This document shows, one piece after another, positions 20,471 to 30,606 of a stretch of 37,011 nucleotides of DNA. Numbering within the stretch: the first letter of the stretch is position 1; each line of letters begins with the position of its first letter. Source of the DNA: Gracilaria domingensis (taxonomy: Eukaryota > Rhodophyta > Florideophyceae > Gracilariales > Gracilariaceae); NCBI GenBank assembly GCA_022539475.1, contig VCMS01000127.1:169938-206948 (forward strand), in the 5' to 3' direction. The notes beneath the pieces are model-generated. The model did no database searches and was not told where the DNA came from. It saw nothing but the letters and a program-made list of their open reading frames with translations. Both the position numbers and the translations under genes were made by a program.

Positions 20471-22483
20471 ACGATTTCGTCCTGTTGCAGGAGTAGCGCG
20501 CCACGTGCCGCTTCTGTGCCCGGTTCGTCCGGCTTGCCGGCAAGTCTGCCTCCGCTGCCGAAGGACACTTTCGAGGTCCCGGGTAATGGCGCTCCGAAAC
20601 CGGCTTCCCGGGGCCTCCATTCTGATAACGGAACCCCACCCACTCGTGGGCCAACTGAAACCGCACCTGCGGCTGATTCCGCCGCAGCGGTTGACCTTAT
20701 GTCGACGCGGTCCGACGAGTACACCTTGCGTGAATTAAAGGCTCAGGTTCGCATCCTGCAGAACTCCCAAGTGGGCCTCATCCGGGATATTACGAAACTC
20801 CGGCAACGGCTCGATGAAGCCGATGTCCGGGATGTTTCGAGCGACGTCCGTGTTTTAAGGTCTGATGTCAACCAGATTATGGAACACCGACAGGTGTCGG
20901 CTGCCCTCCACGAGCAGGCTTCTGCACGCCTGGACCGCCTGGTTATCCGCCTGGAGACGGTCGAGCAAATCATCGTATCTGATGCTGTTGCGCCGGGAGC
21001 CCCGGTTTCTGAGGGTTCTCAGCACTCGCGCCGTTCCCGGGATCGTCCGGAAAGGAAGAAGGTCAAGGTTGAGTCTGAGTCGTCTTCTTCGTCTTCTTCA
21101 AAAGAGGAAGCCCAAAATGTGGGATCTTCATCCGACGCGTCGGACAGCGAGAACGATCGCTCTCGCCAGCGTGCTTCCCGTTCGCGTGCTACCGAAGCCA
21201 CTTCTGGTGTTGCACGAGGCCGTACGAAAGGACGGAGACACCTTGGATTGAAGGAACTAAAGCCGACAAATCTACCGCATCTGAAGCTGCTATCATACCG
21301 ATATTATCGGCTTGGTGACACGACGCCACAGAAGACCCCACGTGGGACTGGCAAAGTGCAAAATCATCTCCGACAAATGGAGCTCACGCTAAAGCCCCAC
21401 AAGTTCTCTGGGGAAGATCCAATTCTTGTCTCAGATTTTCTTGGCCGCTTCGTGGCGGAAGCCGATGTACTTCGGATGAGTGAGGCACAGGCCTACATTG
21501 CGCTGCCGTACTTTTTGACGTGCGTAGCCGAAGATCAATTCAATTCGGTTCGTGGGTCGTCTCGGACCTCCGAAGGAGGAGTCACGTGCTGGCCGGAAGC
21601 GGTACAATATCTCCTGCGCTCTTACGCGACAGGCAAAGCGATACAGGGCGCTATACTCGCGCTGCAAGACACGAAGCAAGGAGCCGATGAGTCAGAAACC
21701 GTTTATTCTACCCGCCTCAACAAGGCTTTCCACAGATGTGGCAACGTGTTCTCCGCAGCTGAGCGGTGTACGATGTTTGTTGATGGCTTGGACCGATCAA
21801 TTCGGACGTTGGTAGCCCATTATCGGGAGAACAAACGCCGGATTACCTATCTGGAACTCGTACAATTTGCCAAAGCCGAGGGAGATGCCTCTCGCGCACG
21901 CGCTGGTGTCAAGACGCGCACGCACTGCCTCCTTCATGTGGAAGGCCGGGACTCTTCTTTGCCTCTATCGCGAGGTTTGGTTCAAGGGGGTTATGACAAC
22001 CTACACCTGCTACAGGCTCATGGTTCAATGCCGACTACGGAGTTGCCTTCAACGACGGAGCCGTCTACTGTTGACGTAGACCCCGCTCTGTACACCGGTC
22101 AACACATTCCGGCTTTGCATGTGCCACACGCTGGTGGATATCGCAGCCAACGCCGTGGTTGGAGGGATCCCTATCCTCCACGACAGGAGAGCCGACAGCC
22201 AAATCCGGACCTCCTCCGGCACGTTATTTGCCACACCTGTTACAGGCATGGACACATCGCTCCGAATTGTTTAATGCCCATACGGGATATGGCGAAGATC
22301 GTTCCTCAATATGAGTCGTTTACGCCAGCCGAACGGGAACGCGTTCCCGACAAATCGTACCTTCGTGCGAAGGCGGAGACTCAGTCTGAAAACCAGGAAA
22401 CGGTGCCATCGAACGTTGGAACTGTAGCCGCCCGTGCGGAATCGAAACCTCCGCAGATTGGCGGCGAAGCTCAGAAAAACTGA
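20471..22483 (+). CDS. gag: Gag protein of gypsy element 2
   Basis: The frame is open from 20471 (after TGA at 20468) to TGA at 22481-22483. Similarity to gag of element 1 already begins near PGSSGLPASLP (20516), but no ATG exists in this part. The first in-frame ATG is near 20699 (MSTRSDEY), so the original start is mutated or non-ATG. A coiled-coil-like segment (VRILQNSQVGLIRDITKLRQ region) is followed by a Ser/Glu and Arg-rich stretch, then the capsid-like gag domain (LLSYRYYRLGDTTPQKTPRG region) and a zinc knuckle, CHTCYRHGHIAPNC. Order and spacing match element 1. The body of the frame is unbroken. Confidence 0.88.
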   Translation, partial: TISSCCRSSAPRAASVPGSSGLPASLPPLPKDTFEVPGNGAPKPASRGLHSDNGTPPTRGPTETAPAADSAAAVDLMSTRSDEYTLRELKAQVRILQNSQVGLIRDITKLRQRLDEADVRDVSSDVRVLRSDVNQIMEHRQVSAALHEQASARLDRLVIRLETVEQIIVSDAVAPGAPVSEGSQHSRRSRDRPERKKVKVESESSSSSSSKEEAQNVGSSSDASDSENDRSRQRASRSRATEATSGVARGRTKGRRHLGLKELKPTNLPHLKLLSYRYYRLGDTTPQKTPRGTGKVQNHLRQMELTLKPHKFSGEDPILVSDFLGRFVAEADVLRMSEAQAYIALPYFLTCVAEDQFNSVRGSSRTSEGGVTCWPEAVQYLLRSYATGKAIQGAILALQDTKQGADESETVYSTRLNKAFHRCGNVFSAAERCTMFVDGLDRSIRTLVAHYRENKRRITYLELVQFAKAEGDASRARAGVKTRTHCLLHVEGRDSSLPLSRGLVQGGYDNLHLLQAHGSMPTTELPSTTEPSTVDVDPALYTGQHIPALHVPHAGGYRSQRRGWRDPYPPRQESRQPNPDLLRHVICHTCYRHGHIAPNCLMPIRDMAKIVPQYESFTPAERERVPDKSYLRAKAETQSENQETVPSNVGTVAARAESKPPQIGGEAQKN

Positions 22484-22488
22484 GCATG
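22474..22488 (+). promoter_or_regulatory. Gag-pol junction of element 2: G_AAA_AAC TGA GC ATG
   Basis: The last gag codons are CAG AAA AAC TGA. The pol ATG starts two bases after the stop, in the -1 frame. Either -1 slippage on G_AAA_AAC or stop-restart at TGAGCATG could express pol. The corresponding site in element 1 keeps the heptamer shape but has ACG in place of ATG. Confidence 0.5.
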
Positions 22489-24930
22489 GGAGCCTCCAGC
22501 AATGGAGAGGGGCCCCCAGCGACGGGGTCTAGCGCGCCTGAGGCTGAGATGCCTCGCTCCCCGGTCACAATTCTTTCGAGGAAGATGGGCACTACAGACG
22601 TGGACTCTGAGCACCTTGGTGTCTTGCGTCGCCCGTGGATACGATCTAAGAATAGCCGGTCCCCGGATAAAGTCCTGGTCATGGCGAAACGTAACTACAA
22701 AGTTTACGCCGACCTAGGTGTTTCCGACCAGTATAGGGTTCGGCAGTTGTCCGTGCTCGATACAGGAGCTGGGCGAAACCTTTTGGTTGAGTCTATGATT
22801 CCGCCGCACTTGCGGTCTCGCGTTCGTGCGGCGCCGCATATTGATATCGCGGACGCGAATAATCGGCCACTCTCTACAGTGGGAGTGATAGACCTGCTTG
22901 TCAGGCTTGGCCACTACGTGGTGAAGCTCGATTTCTTGGTTTGCAAGCAGCTCGCTGCGCCGGTCATACTCGGATGTGACTTCTGTGACCGCTTCGTCGA
23001 ATCAATTCGACCGCGGCAAGTAACCATCGAAATGGAGGATGGGACCATTGTACCGATCGTTCGGCGTCCACTTCGACGGGCTTTGAAGAAGCAAGTGCCC
23101 TTGCCTGCTGCGCAGGAGCCTGCCGCTGATGAACGGAAGTCTACGAAGCTCCGAGTTGCTCGGTCTATTTGCATCCCGCCCGAATCGCAGGTCTGGGTTA
23201 CTGTGACGTCTCCACAATGTGGCTTACAAACGTTGCAACCGTTGCCTTCGTTGCAGGAGAAGCATCAGCTCGCCCTGGTTATTGGGATTGTTTTCGTCGA
23301 ACTCGAGAAGCCTTTTCAGGTGCTGGTCGCGAACTTCAGCCGTTTTTCTCAACGGTTGGTTAGGAGCCAAGTTATTGGATCATTGCTCCCGCACCCTGCG
23401 GCTATCGTGCCTACTCAGGTTTCTATCGCCGAAGTTCTCGGAATCCTCGAAGGTGAGGAGAGGGAGGCGGAACGGAACAATTCCGAACCGAATTCTGGTC
23501 TGAAAAGTTCGTCGGAAGACGCTACGCCGACTTCGTCGGATGCGAATAACTGCAACCGGTCGAAGGAAGCAATGCCGACCTCGTCGGACAGTAATGATAA
23601 GGACCTGAGCGCTGCTGACACGAAGGATAAGGCAGTACAGGAACTGGAGTCTCTGGATCTTGAACACGTCCCAGAAACTCCCCGCGATAAATTGCGGTAC
23701 ATGCTGGAAGAGTTCACGCCCATGTGGGATGGCACACTGGGTAAGATTGGTATTACCTAACATCGGATTGATTTGCTACCGAACACTCGGCCCATTTCAC
23801 AGCACCCTTACAGGGCAGGACCGACAGCTCGGCAGGAGGAGAAAGCTCAAGTTGAGAAAATGCTCCGCGCTGGAGTTATCGAGCCGGCTCAGTCACCTTG
23901 GGCATCGTCGGTGGTCCTTGCGCCCAAAGCTGATGGGTCTTGGCGATTTCGAATCGACTACCGGAAGCTAAACGCGGCTACAGTCAAGGATGTGTATTCT
24001 ATCCCACAAATGGATGAATGCATCGATTCATTGGGCGACGCGAAAGTTTTCAAGACCCTAGACGCGAATTGCGGCCATTGGCAAGTTCCCGTGAGCGCTG
24101 AGGACCGTGACAAGACAGCCTTCGTTTGTCATGAAGGATTATACCGATTCAATCGGATGCCCTTTGGGTTAACGAACGCGCATGCATTCCAACATGCTGT
24201 GGACATTTTGCTTGCCCGCTTCAAGTGGAAGACTTGCCTGGTTTACCTGGATGACATCATTATCTTCTCCAGCAACCTGGACGAGCACTTGACCCACGTA
24301 CGGGATGTGATGCGAGTCCTACGAGATGCAGGCATTACACTCAAACTGAAGAATTGTCAGTTCTTTACCGAAACCGTCAGGTATCTCGGCCATGTCATCC
24401 ATCCTAGACCTCTATCTATCGGCGAAGCACGTGTGAAATGCCTCAAAGAGGCTAAGCATCCGCGGACGCAGACTGAACTCCGATCTTTTCTCTGCTTGTC
24501 CATTTTTTACCGCCGCTTCATTCCGAACTTCGCGGATATCGCTGCCCCTCTAAACGAGCTTCTTCGCAAGGGACAGCCAGTACAACTGGAAGCGTTCTAC
24601 GACCGCACATCTGCGGCTTTCTCGTCGCTCGTTGACGCGGTGACATCGCCACCCGTCTTATCCCTACCCAGGGCTGATCTGCCTTATGCCATCGATACGG
24701 ACGCGAGCGAATATCAAGTTGGCTGCGCTCCTTTCCAGACCAAAGAGGATGGCGAACGAATGCCAATTGGGTATTGGTCAAGAAGCCTCAACGTTCACGA
24801 GAGGAATTACTCGGTATCCGAGAAGGAGTGCTTGGCAGTTGTCTGAGCATTACAGACACTGCGGCCCTATCTTATGGGAACTCGCTTCAATGTTCATACC
24901 GATCATTCGGCCTTACGCTGGCTCCTCTCT
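22486..24930 (+). pseudogene. pol: Pol of gypsy element 2, two in-frame stops, truncated in RNase H
   Basis: The frame starts MGASSNGEG at 22486. The protease motif is VLDTGAGRNLL and the region VILGCDFCDRFVE matches element 1. An Asp/Ser-rich linker carries two TPTSSD/MPTSSD units. A TAA at 23758 replaces the Glu codon before HRIDLLP, and the same frame then continues through reverse transcriptase (LVYLDDIIIF near 24240) into RNase H (DTDASEYQVG). A TGA at 24844 replaces Trp. The frame continues to TDHSALRWLLS and stops at 24931, where unrelated sequence begins. One residue is missing at the NAPATF-equivalent position (NAHAFQ). Protease, reverse transcriptase and part of RNase H remain; integrase is gone. 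It is not functional. Confidence 0.9.
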
Positions 24931-25131
24931 TAGCAAATTCAATAAAATTTTTGCAAAAAGATACAAGCTCATTTATCGCCCCTGAAGGAAGTGTACAAAT
25001 TAAAATATATTACTGTGTTGCTGAATAAAGGTCCTTTTTTAACTGACATATAGCAGATTCAATAAACGTTTTGAAAAAAGATACAAGCTCATTTATCGCC
25101 CGTGAAGGAAGTGTACAAATTAAAATGTATT
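24931..25131. repeat. Tandem direct repeat, about 81-bp units with a 120-bp period
   Basis: Units at 24931-25011 and 25051-25131 share AAAAAGATACAAGCTCATTT and GAAGGAAGTGTACAAATTAA with only a few differences, offset by exactly 120 bases. The first unit starts at the base where pol of element 2 is cut, so the repeat probably marks the end of an inserted or recombined sequence. Confidence 0.85.
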
Positions 25132-25449
25132 GTAATATACTCTTTCTACCACAACTAAGAATTGCGTGGAATATGAACCATAGCTTACTTAAGATTTATA
25201 CGCAAAACAAGGGTCGTGCATTTTTCGGGCAACGTCTGTGTTTCCGGGATGCTAGTTTACAGTCCAAAAATCGCAGAAAAAAAATGCTAGTATTTCATAT
25301 GTTAAATTGCGATTAGTGGAAGTTTGAAGTGGAAGAAAAACTAGAGTAAACTCCAGATTCTGCAGTATGGTTTGAATGGAATACTAGGCTTGACTTTCAA
25401 ACTACGAGCTATTTCTAAGAAATATGAAAGTTGCTAGAATCTTAGAACT
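25132..25449. other. AT-rich stretch without a gene
   Basis: No coding potential, RNA gene or clear repeat is visible here. It may be the interior of the unknown element that truncates gypsy element 2. Confidence 0.4.
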
Positions 25450-25553
25450 AACTTCCATTTCTGCTAGTTCACTAGTACTACCGGTCCATCGGTCCAAAAG
25501 GGCCATCGGTCCGAAAGCACGGTGGAAGTTCCATCCTAGCAGAAATGAATGTT
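25450..25553. repeat. Short inverted-repeat (MITE-like) element
   Basis: AACTTCCATTTCTGCTAG (from 25450) and CTAGCAGAAATGAATGTT (from 25536) are inverted copies with 16 of 18 bases matching. The interior contains CCATCGGTCC(A/G)AAAG twice. A small non-autonomous foldback element is the simplest reading. Confidence 0.5.
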
Positions 25554-25986
25554 ATTGATGCAGTATTGCAGGTTCATGCAAGGTATAGCACCACATGAAA
25601 ACAGGTCCAAACCGGTCATCGTACACATCTCCACCCTACTTCCCACCCCCGAAAATCCATTCTGACATCACCAAAGAAGCCCTGTATCATTTGGAAGACA
25701 ATTACGCAGCGAAACTCACGGAATAGATACCCTCAAAATGCTCTCGTTGCCCTCAATGTAGACATCCCCTTGGTTAGTTTTCTGTTGCCTAGTCTCTTCG
25801 TCCATCCCAACATGGAAATAAACACACTTACCTCAACATTCTTCGCCATCTTCATCTCCCCAACTCCCTCGAAAACATCTCAACTGCACAATTTCCAGCA
25901 CCGCCACCGATCCATTGCCATCCAACGCACCTGCACATGCACAAACACAAGCTAGTCAAATACTCCGTTAGATACTTTTCCATCTT

Positions 25987-26962
25987 CGAAACTTTCCCAA
26001 ATGCACACTTATCTACTTACCATGTGTCCCTACCTCACCAATAGCCTCGAAAACACGAATCAAACTGTCCCGAAAATCCTGCACATACACATAAAACAGT
26101 TACCAGTTAGCATTCTTATCAGAACTCGAACAAAAAACATCTCGTACTTACCCCGACGTGTAAATTGCCATCCACATCGAACTCTGACGAACAAGAATTT
26201 GGAGTAATGGCAAAGAATGATTACCTGGAAGGCCTCCGTTGAGGTAATCATTCTTTCCATGACCCCAAACTCTTGTTCGTCAGAGTTCAGGGTCATTAGC
26301 ATGATTCCTCTAGAAACCCAACCACCCAGCCACATCGTAACCATTCTCCCTTATCCACTTCACCTCAAAAAACACGTTACACATAGGAAACGAAGTAAAC
26401 CACCGCCTTCCGCCCCATCCCCATTCCACTTCCAATCCAAAGATCCCGCACGCTATAACTCCATGAACCTATCGCGCTCATTCTCGCAAACAGCCCCCGC
26501 CGCGCAGTCACATATCCCGTTAGCTAACTCTTTGCTCTTCGAAACATTCTCAAATGAACACTCATCTACTTACCATGTGTCCCCTACCTCACCAATACCC
26601 TCGACAACACGCATCAAACTGTCCCAAAAGCCCTACGCATACGCATACACCATTATCCAGTTAGCATTCACATCAAAAGTCGAACAAAAAGCTCCTCAAA
26701 CTTACCCATAGGCCCCCGCCAAAGACATTCACGCTAATCTGCTTCCAAATCCTCTCCGTGCGTCTCGCAAAATCACGTAACGTTCCGCAGTTAGACTTCG
26801 CAAACACCATCAGCATCAAAAGGTCTCACTTACATTGAACCCATTCAGTACGCATCCCAAACATAAAAACCCTGAACTACTCCGGTTCCAATCCAAAGAT
26901 TCCGCACGCTGCAGCTTCATGAACCTGTCGCGCTCATTCTCGCACACAGCCGCCGCCGGGCA
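25987..26962. repeat. Tandem duplication of the multi-intron segment
   Basis: 25987-26145 matches 26539-26697 (offset 552), and 26431-26498 matches 26884-26951 (offset 453). The 99-base difference between the offsets is close to the length of the foldback sequence at 26179-26288, which lies inside only one copy. Confidence 0.75.
26179..26288. repeat. 110-bp near-perfect foldback element
   Basis: The left arm 26179-26226 starts GAACTCTGACGAACAAGA and the right arm 26242-26288 ends TCTTGTTCGTCAGAGTTC. The arms are about 48 bp with only about half a dozen mismatches, and the loop is about 15 bases. It lies beside the 73-nt intron of the duplicated gene remnant. A young foldback MITE or a small-RNA precursor are the obvious options. 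Confidence 0.8.
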
Positions 26963-27020
26963 AAAGCACTGGTCAGAGTCGCGCATATTCGCCATATCAA
27001 ACATTTACGCCTCGACTTAC

Positions 27021-27253
27021 CTGTTTCGCACGTTTCACATTCCAGGACAGGACTCTGAGAGGCAACGCCACTGAAGCTCACAGAAGAAGAACTTCAATCG
27101 CAGCCACACTGTACGTCAATCATCGACGGCCGCGTAATGCGCCGTCCGCGAAAATTTTTGAAAGTTGTGTTCAGAAAAGTTCGAAATCCTCCCCACACTG
27201 AAACATGCAGGAAAGGTACGTAAACGATCACTTGCACAGTGGAGTTGGTGGCG
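27021..27253. other. Upstream region of the large transposase
   Basis: No gene is seen between the multi-intron remnant and the TATA box at 27254. The left terminal inverted repeat of the transposon is expected in or before this stretch. I found no partner for it in the last 1 kb of the window. Confidence 0.35.
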
Positions 27254-27259
27254 TATAAA
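27254..27259 (+). promoter_or_regulatory. TATA box of the large transposase
   Basis: TATAAA lies 119 bases upstream of the transposase ATG at 27373. A pyrimidine-rich stretch follows it. This spacing gives a short 5' untranslated region. Confidence 0.55.
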
Positions 27260-27372
27260 CACACTTTATACTCTCCCCTGCAGGGTGCTCCAAGATTCTG
27301 CGCCGCACCATCACCACCGACCTCCCTCTGCAAGCAACTTCCCCCACTACTTTCATACCCTCTCACGCAGCC

Positions 27373-30300
27373 ATGCACAACTGTTGTTTCCCCCGCTGCT
27401 CATTCCATACACAGTCCCTCGCCTCTCTCGCCCAGCATCAGAAGCGATGCAGACATAGGACTGACCCAAACCCGTTTCTCACCCCAACACCTCATCGAGG
27501 ATCCCACTTCCCTCCCCGAACCAAGCGCCGCAGACTCAACAACACCGAACCCCCTTCCTTCCCCCCCTCTAACCGCCGGTCCGATAACGTAGCACTCGCA
27601 GACGACGACCCTTATCTCCAGGAACAGCTTGCTCTCTCCCTACGCTCATCCGACGCAGCACAGATACTCAGCCCGCATCACCAACTCGCCTCCCAGTCCC
27701 CTTCCACAGGCTCAGGTAACGCCTTCTTCCCCTCCCCACCCTCACAGAAAGACCACATCCATAACCTCGTCACCTACATATCCTCCATCGCCACAAAACT
27801 CGGAAAGCGTTCTGCTGACGAGCTCATCAACATTCTCAGGCAATCCACCTTTCCCTCTTCCCTCTTCCAGACCTCCATCACTTCCGTTGCCGAATGTCTG
27901 AAACTGCACTCCAAAATCTTCGAAGAAACAGTCAGCTCCATTGGGTTCACCTCAACCATCATCCATGACAAAAACCATAACTTCTCCGCCACCCTCTACC
28001 TCAGGGACCCCGTTCAGGTTCTCCTACAACAACTTCGTCTCGCATCCCACAGCAACTTCTTCTTTCATCCAGTCAAACAAGCTTCAAGAACAGGAACTAC
28101 CGCAATCGCACACCCTATGGCTTCGGAACTCGGCCGCCATGTCGTCCCGACTATCAAGAGGCATATCATGCATTCTCCGGACCCCGACGTCATCTGGCAC
28201 GATCCCAGTATCACCGGCACAGACTCGTTCGTCGCTCTCGTTCAACTATATTCAGACAAGTCTTCCACGTCTTTGAAAAGTTCTTCTGTTACGTCGTATC
28301 CTCTTCACATCACCCTCCTCAATTTCAATGACGCCTTCCGCAGAAAGTGCATCACGCAGAACTACACACTCGTCGGATACATACCCACATCCTTCACCTC
28401 CGACTCGTCCTCCACTGACACAGATTCCTTGGAAGTCGCTCCCTCAACCCCCAGCGTGACCCGCATTGTGCGCATGCAGCTCGTCCAGGAGTCCCTAGAA
28501 ACCATCCTCAAACCTCTGTATCATATCGGTATGAAGGGTTTTCCCTTCCGCGACGCCAAAGGAGTCCTTCGTCAATGCCATCCAGTCATCTCCAACTACA
28601 GCGCTGACATCCCCGAAGCCAAGGACATTCTCGCAGTACTTCAAGGCACAAAGCCAAGCAAACCCTGCCACCGGTGTCTCCTCCCTCGTTCAAAACTCAA
28701 CCTCTACCAACCTACTCTCACAGAGCGAACCCTCTCACACACTTTTCAAACCAGAAAAAGACATGATGACCTACTTCTCGAGGCAGATTCTGCTCTCCTC
28801 TCCCATAGACCACGGGTTGCAAGGAACCTCAAAGAAGAAGCTGCAGAACCTCTCCACTCCACCTCTCTCTCTCCATACAAGTCCTTTCTGGAATCTTACC
28901 CTCTTCTCCACATCTCTTCACTGCTCACTCCTTATTCAATCTTCTCCTTCGAGCCCCTTCACAACTTTCACCTTGGCATCTCTAAACTCATCAAACTCGC
29001 CACAATCGAACGCCTGAAGTCCGATTCTCTTCACACTTCCGTGGGCTTCAATGGATCCTCCAGGTCGTTTCGGTCCATCAGAACATCTATTCTTACTCAC
29101 GCCAACTCCATCCTAGCTGACATCGAACGCTCGTTTCCGGCTCCAGGGCTTCATATTGATTTCTCGACATCTGAAAAGGGTAAGTCTCTCAACGGCTTCT
29201 TCACCACTGACAGAATCAGAGGCATGCTAGAAGCAAAGGACTATCGCGCCCTGGACATGGTCTTCCCCTTCATCGGTGCATTCTTCGACCGTTGCTGCGG
29301 TGAAGTATCTCCCGCCCCAATAACCACCATTTTCACCTCTTACGTCGATCTCGTCAATAACGTTCTTCACTACCACACTGCCCCAGAATGGACTGATGAT
29401 CGCTTACGCTCTTTGGAGACTCTCATCAAGAACTTCAAGACTCAAACTGTCTCAGTTTTGGGTCCATACCAGGCATCCAACTTTCGTACTCTCAAATTCC
29501 ATCTCCTGGATCACATCATTCCAGACATCCGTCGATACGGAGGCCTCCATTTCGGTGATGCAGGTGTGTACGAGCACGCGCATCTCCTGTTCAAGAACCA
29601 CTACCGCCGTACCTCTCGCAGAAGATCAACTGCGCATAAGGAAACAGTGGAGTCAATCCAAGAGTCGCAAGATTTCTTACACTCCATCTCGGTAAGGAAA
29701 CACTTCTCCATGTCTACCAACTCGGCCAGTCGTTTGTCGCAGCGGTGTCCCTCCATGGTTCGTGATGGTAGTTCATTCTCCCTCTTCGACATCATCACAG
29801 CCGACAAGTATCTACGGTCCCATCCAAACGTCCCGTCATCTGCTCTCAAGATTTGTTCTCCAAAACTACATTGCAGTTCATCAACCAAATCTCTCGCGAC
29901 GCCCTCTCTTCCTTCCGTACCCTAAGCTTAGAAACTCTTCAACCGTTGGACAACCCCCATGACATCAAAATCACCGTCGTTAACTCCGCTTACATTGTTT
30001 CTGGATTCTGCCCCTCGCTGGATGACTACGATCGTCACTTTCAATGCATTAGACTGCGAGAGCCGGAGGTCTCTTTTTGTGAACGTATTTTTGCAACCAC
30101 TTCTTTCGGCCCTTCCAAGTCCCCAAAATTCTCTACCGTCCTGGTTAATGGAACTCCTCCTCCCGGTTGTGACTTCCCGACCGCATGGGTATGCAAAGTC
30201 TTTGCCCTGGTTCGCTTTAGCAGATGTAACCAAAGCAATTCCGATTCTGAATTTGCCTTTGTTCGCTTCTTCGAGGTAACGGAGCCGTTGGATAACATTG

Positions 30301-30506
30301 ACGAATCCTTGAACTGCATTTCCCTCCGCTGGGCCACGGATGACGAGGAAGATCACACATTGCAAACCTCCAATTCTCTAAAACGGTCAACAACTGCATC
30401 TGTATCCCCATGGTTCGGTCTCGTCCCATTCTCTTCGATCAAAGGCTCGGTACACATCCTCCGACAAAACTATCCCGCACGCCCCTTTTTCCCTCCATTG
30501 CACTAG
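27373..30506 (+). CDS. Plavaka/CACTA-like transposase with one frame break near 29850
   Basis: ATG at 27373 opens an unbroken 850-codon frame. Residues 4-26 (CCFPRCSF...HQKRCRH) form a C2H2-type zinc finger. A Cys-rich middle part contains SNYSADIPEAKDILAV and CHRCLLPRSKLN, the arrangement seen in Plavaka and Tnp2/CACTA-type transposases. Further on come LKFHLLDHIIPDIRRYGG, DAGVYEHAHLLFKNHYRR and TSRRRSTAHKETV, again typical of this group. The frame ends at 29925, but a neighbouring frame from about 29850 (FSKTTLQFINQISRDALS) continues to 30506 with a plausible C-terminal domain (FEVTEPLDNIDESLNCISL, PWFGLVPFSSIKGSVHILR). No splice site is seen at the join, so a frameshift is more likely than an intron. 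The full product would be about 1040 residues. Family assignment rests on motif memory; catalytic residues were not assigned. Confidence 0.75.
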
Positions 30507-30606
30507 AAGTTCCACCGATTCTACATTAACAGATTCTATCGCAATCCCCGAGCTCGTGTACACTACCATCCAATCACCAAACTTTCGTAACGTAAACCAT
30601 AATGCA

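Larger units (their letters stand above)
19500..24930 (+). mobile_element. Ty3/gypsy element 2, 3' truncated
   Basis: A promoter-like region near 19731, a leader, gag and pol follow in order on the plus strand. Gag and pol are clearly related to element 1 and share its unusual gag-pol junction. The sequence is cut off in RNase H at 24930, so integrase, any chromodomain and the 3' LTR are missing. With no second LTR the left boundary cannot be fixed; 19500 is approximate. Confidence 0.8.
25826..27020 (-). pseudogene. Remnant of a multi-intron gene, internally duplicated
   Basis: Seven GTAAGT donors are seen on the minus strand, starting at 27020, 26833, 26705, 26573, 26151, 26020 and 25831. 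Two introns, 26705-26633 and 26151-26079, are both 73 nt, with GCTAACTGG branch-like sites and AG ends. A third, 26020-25931, is 90 nt and ends TGTGCAG. Exon pieces include VCENERDRFMKLQRAESLDW and DFRDSLIRVFEAIGEVGTH, the latter present again as FWDSLMRVVEGIGEVGDT. The second copy of the first exon has a stop in place of the Gln codon. The set of exons and introns is therefore tandemly duplicated and decaying. I recognise no protein family. Confidence 0.55.
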
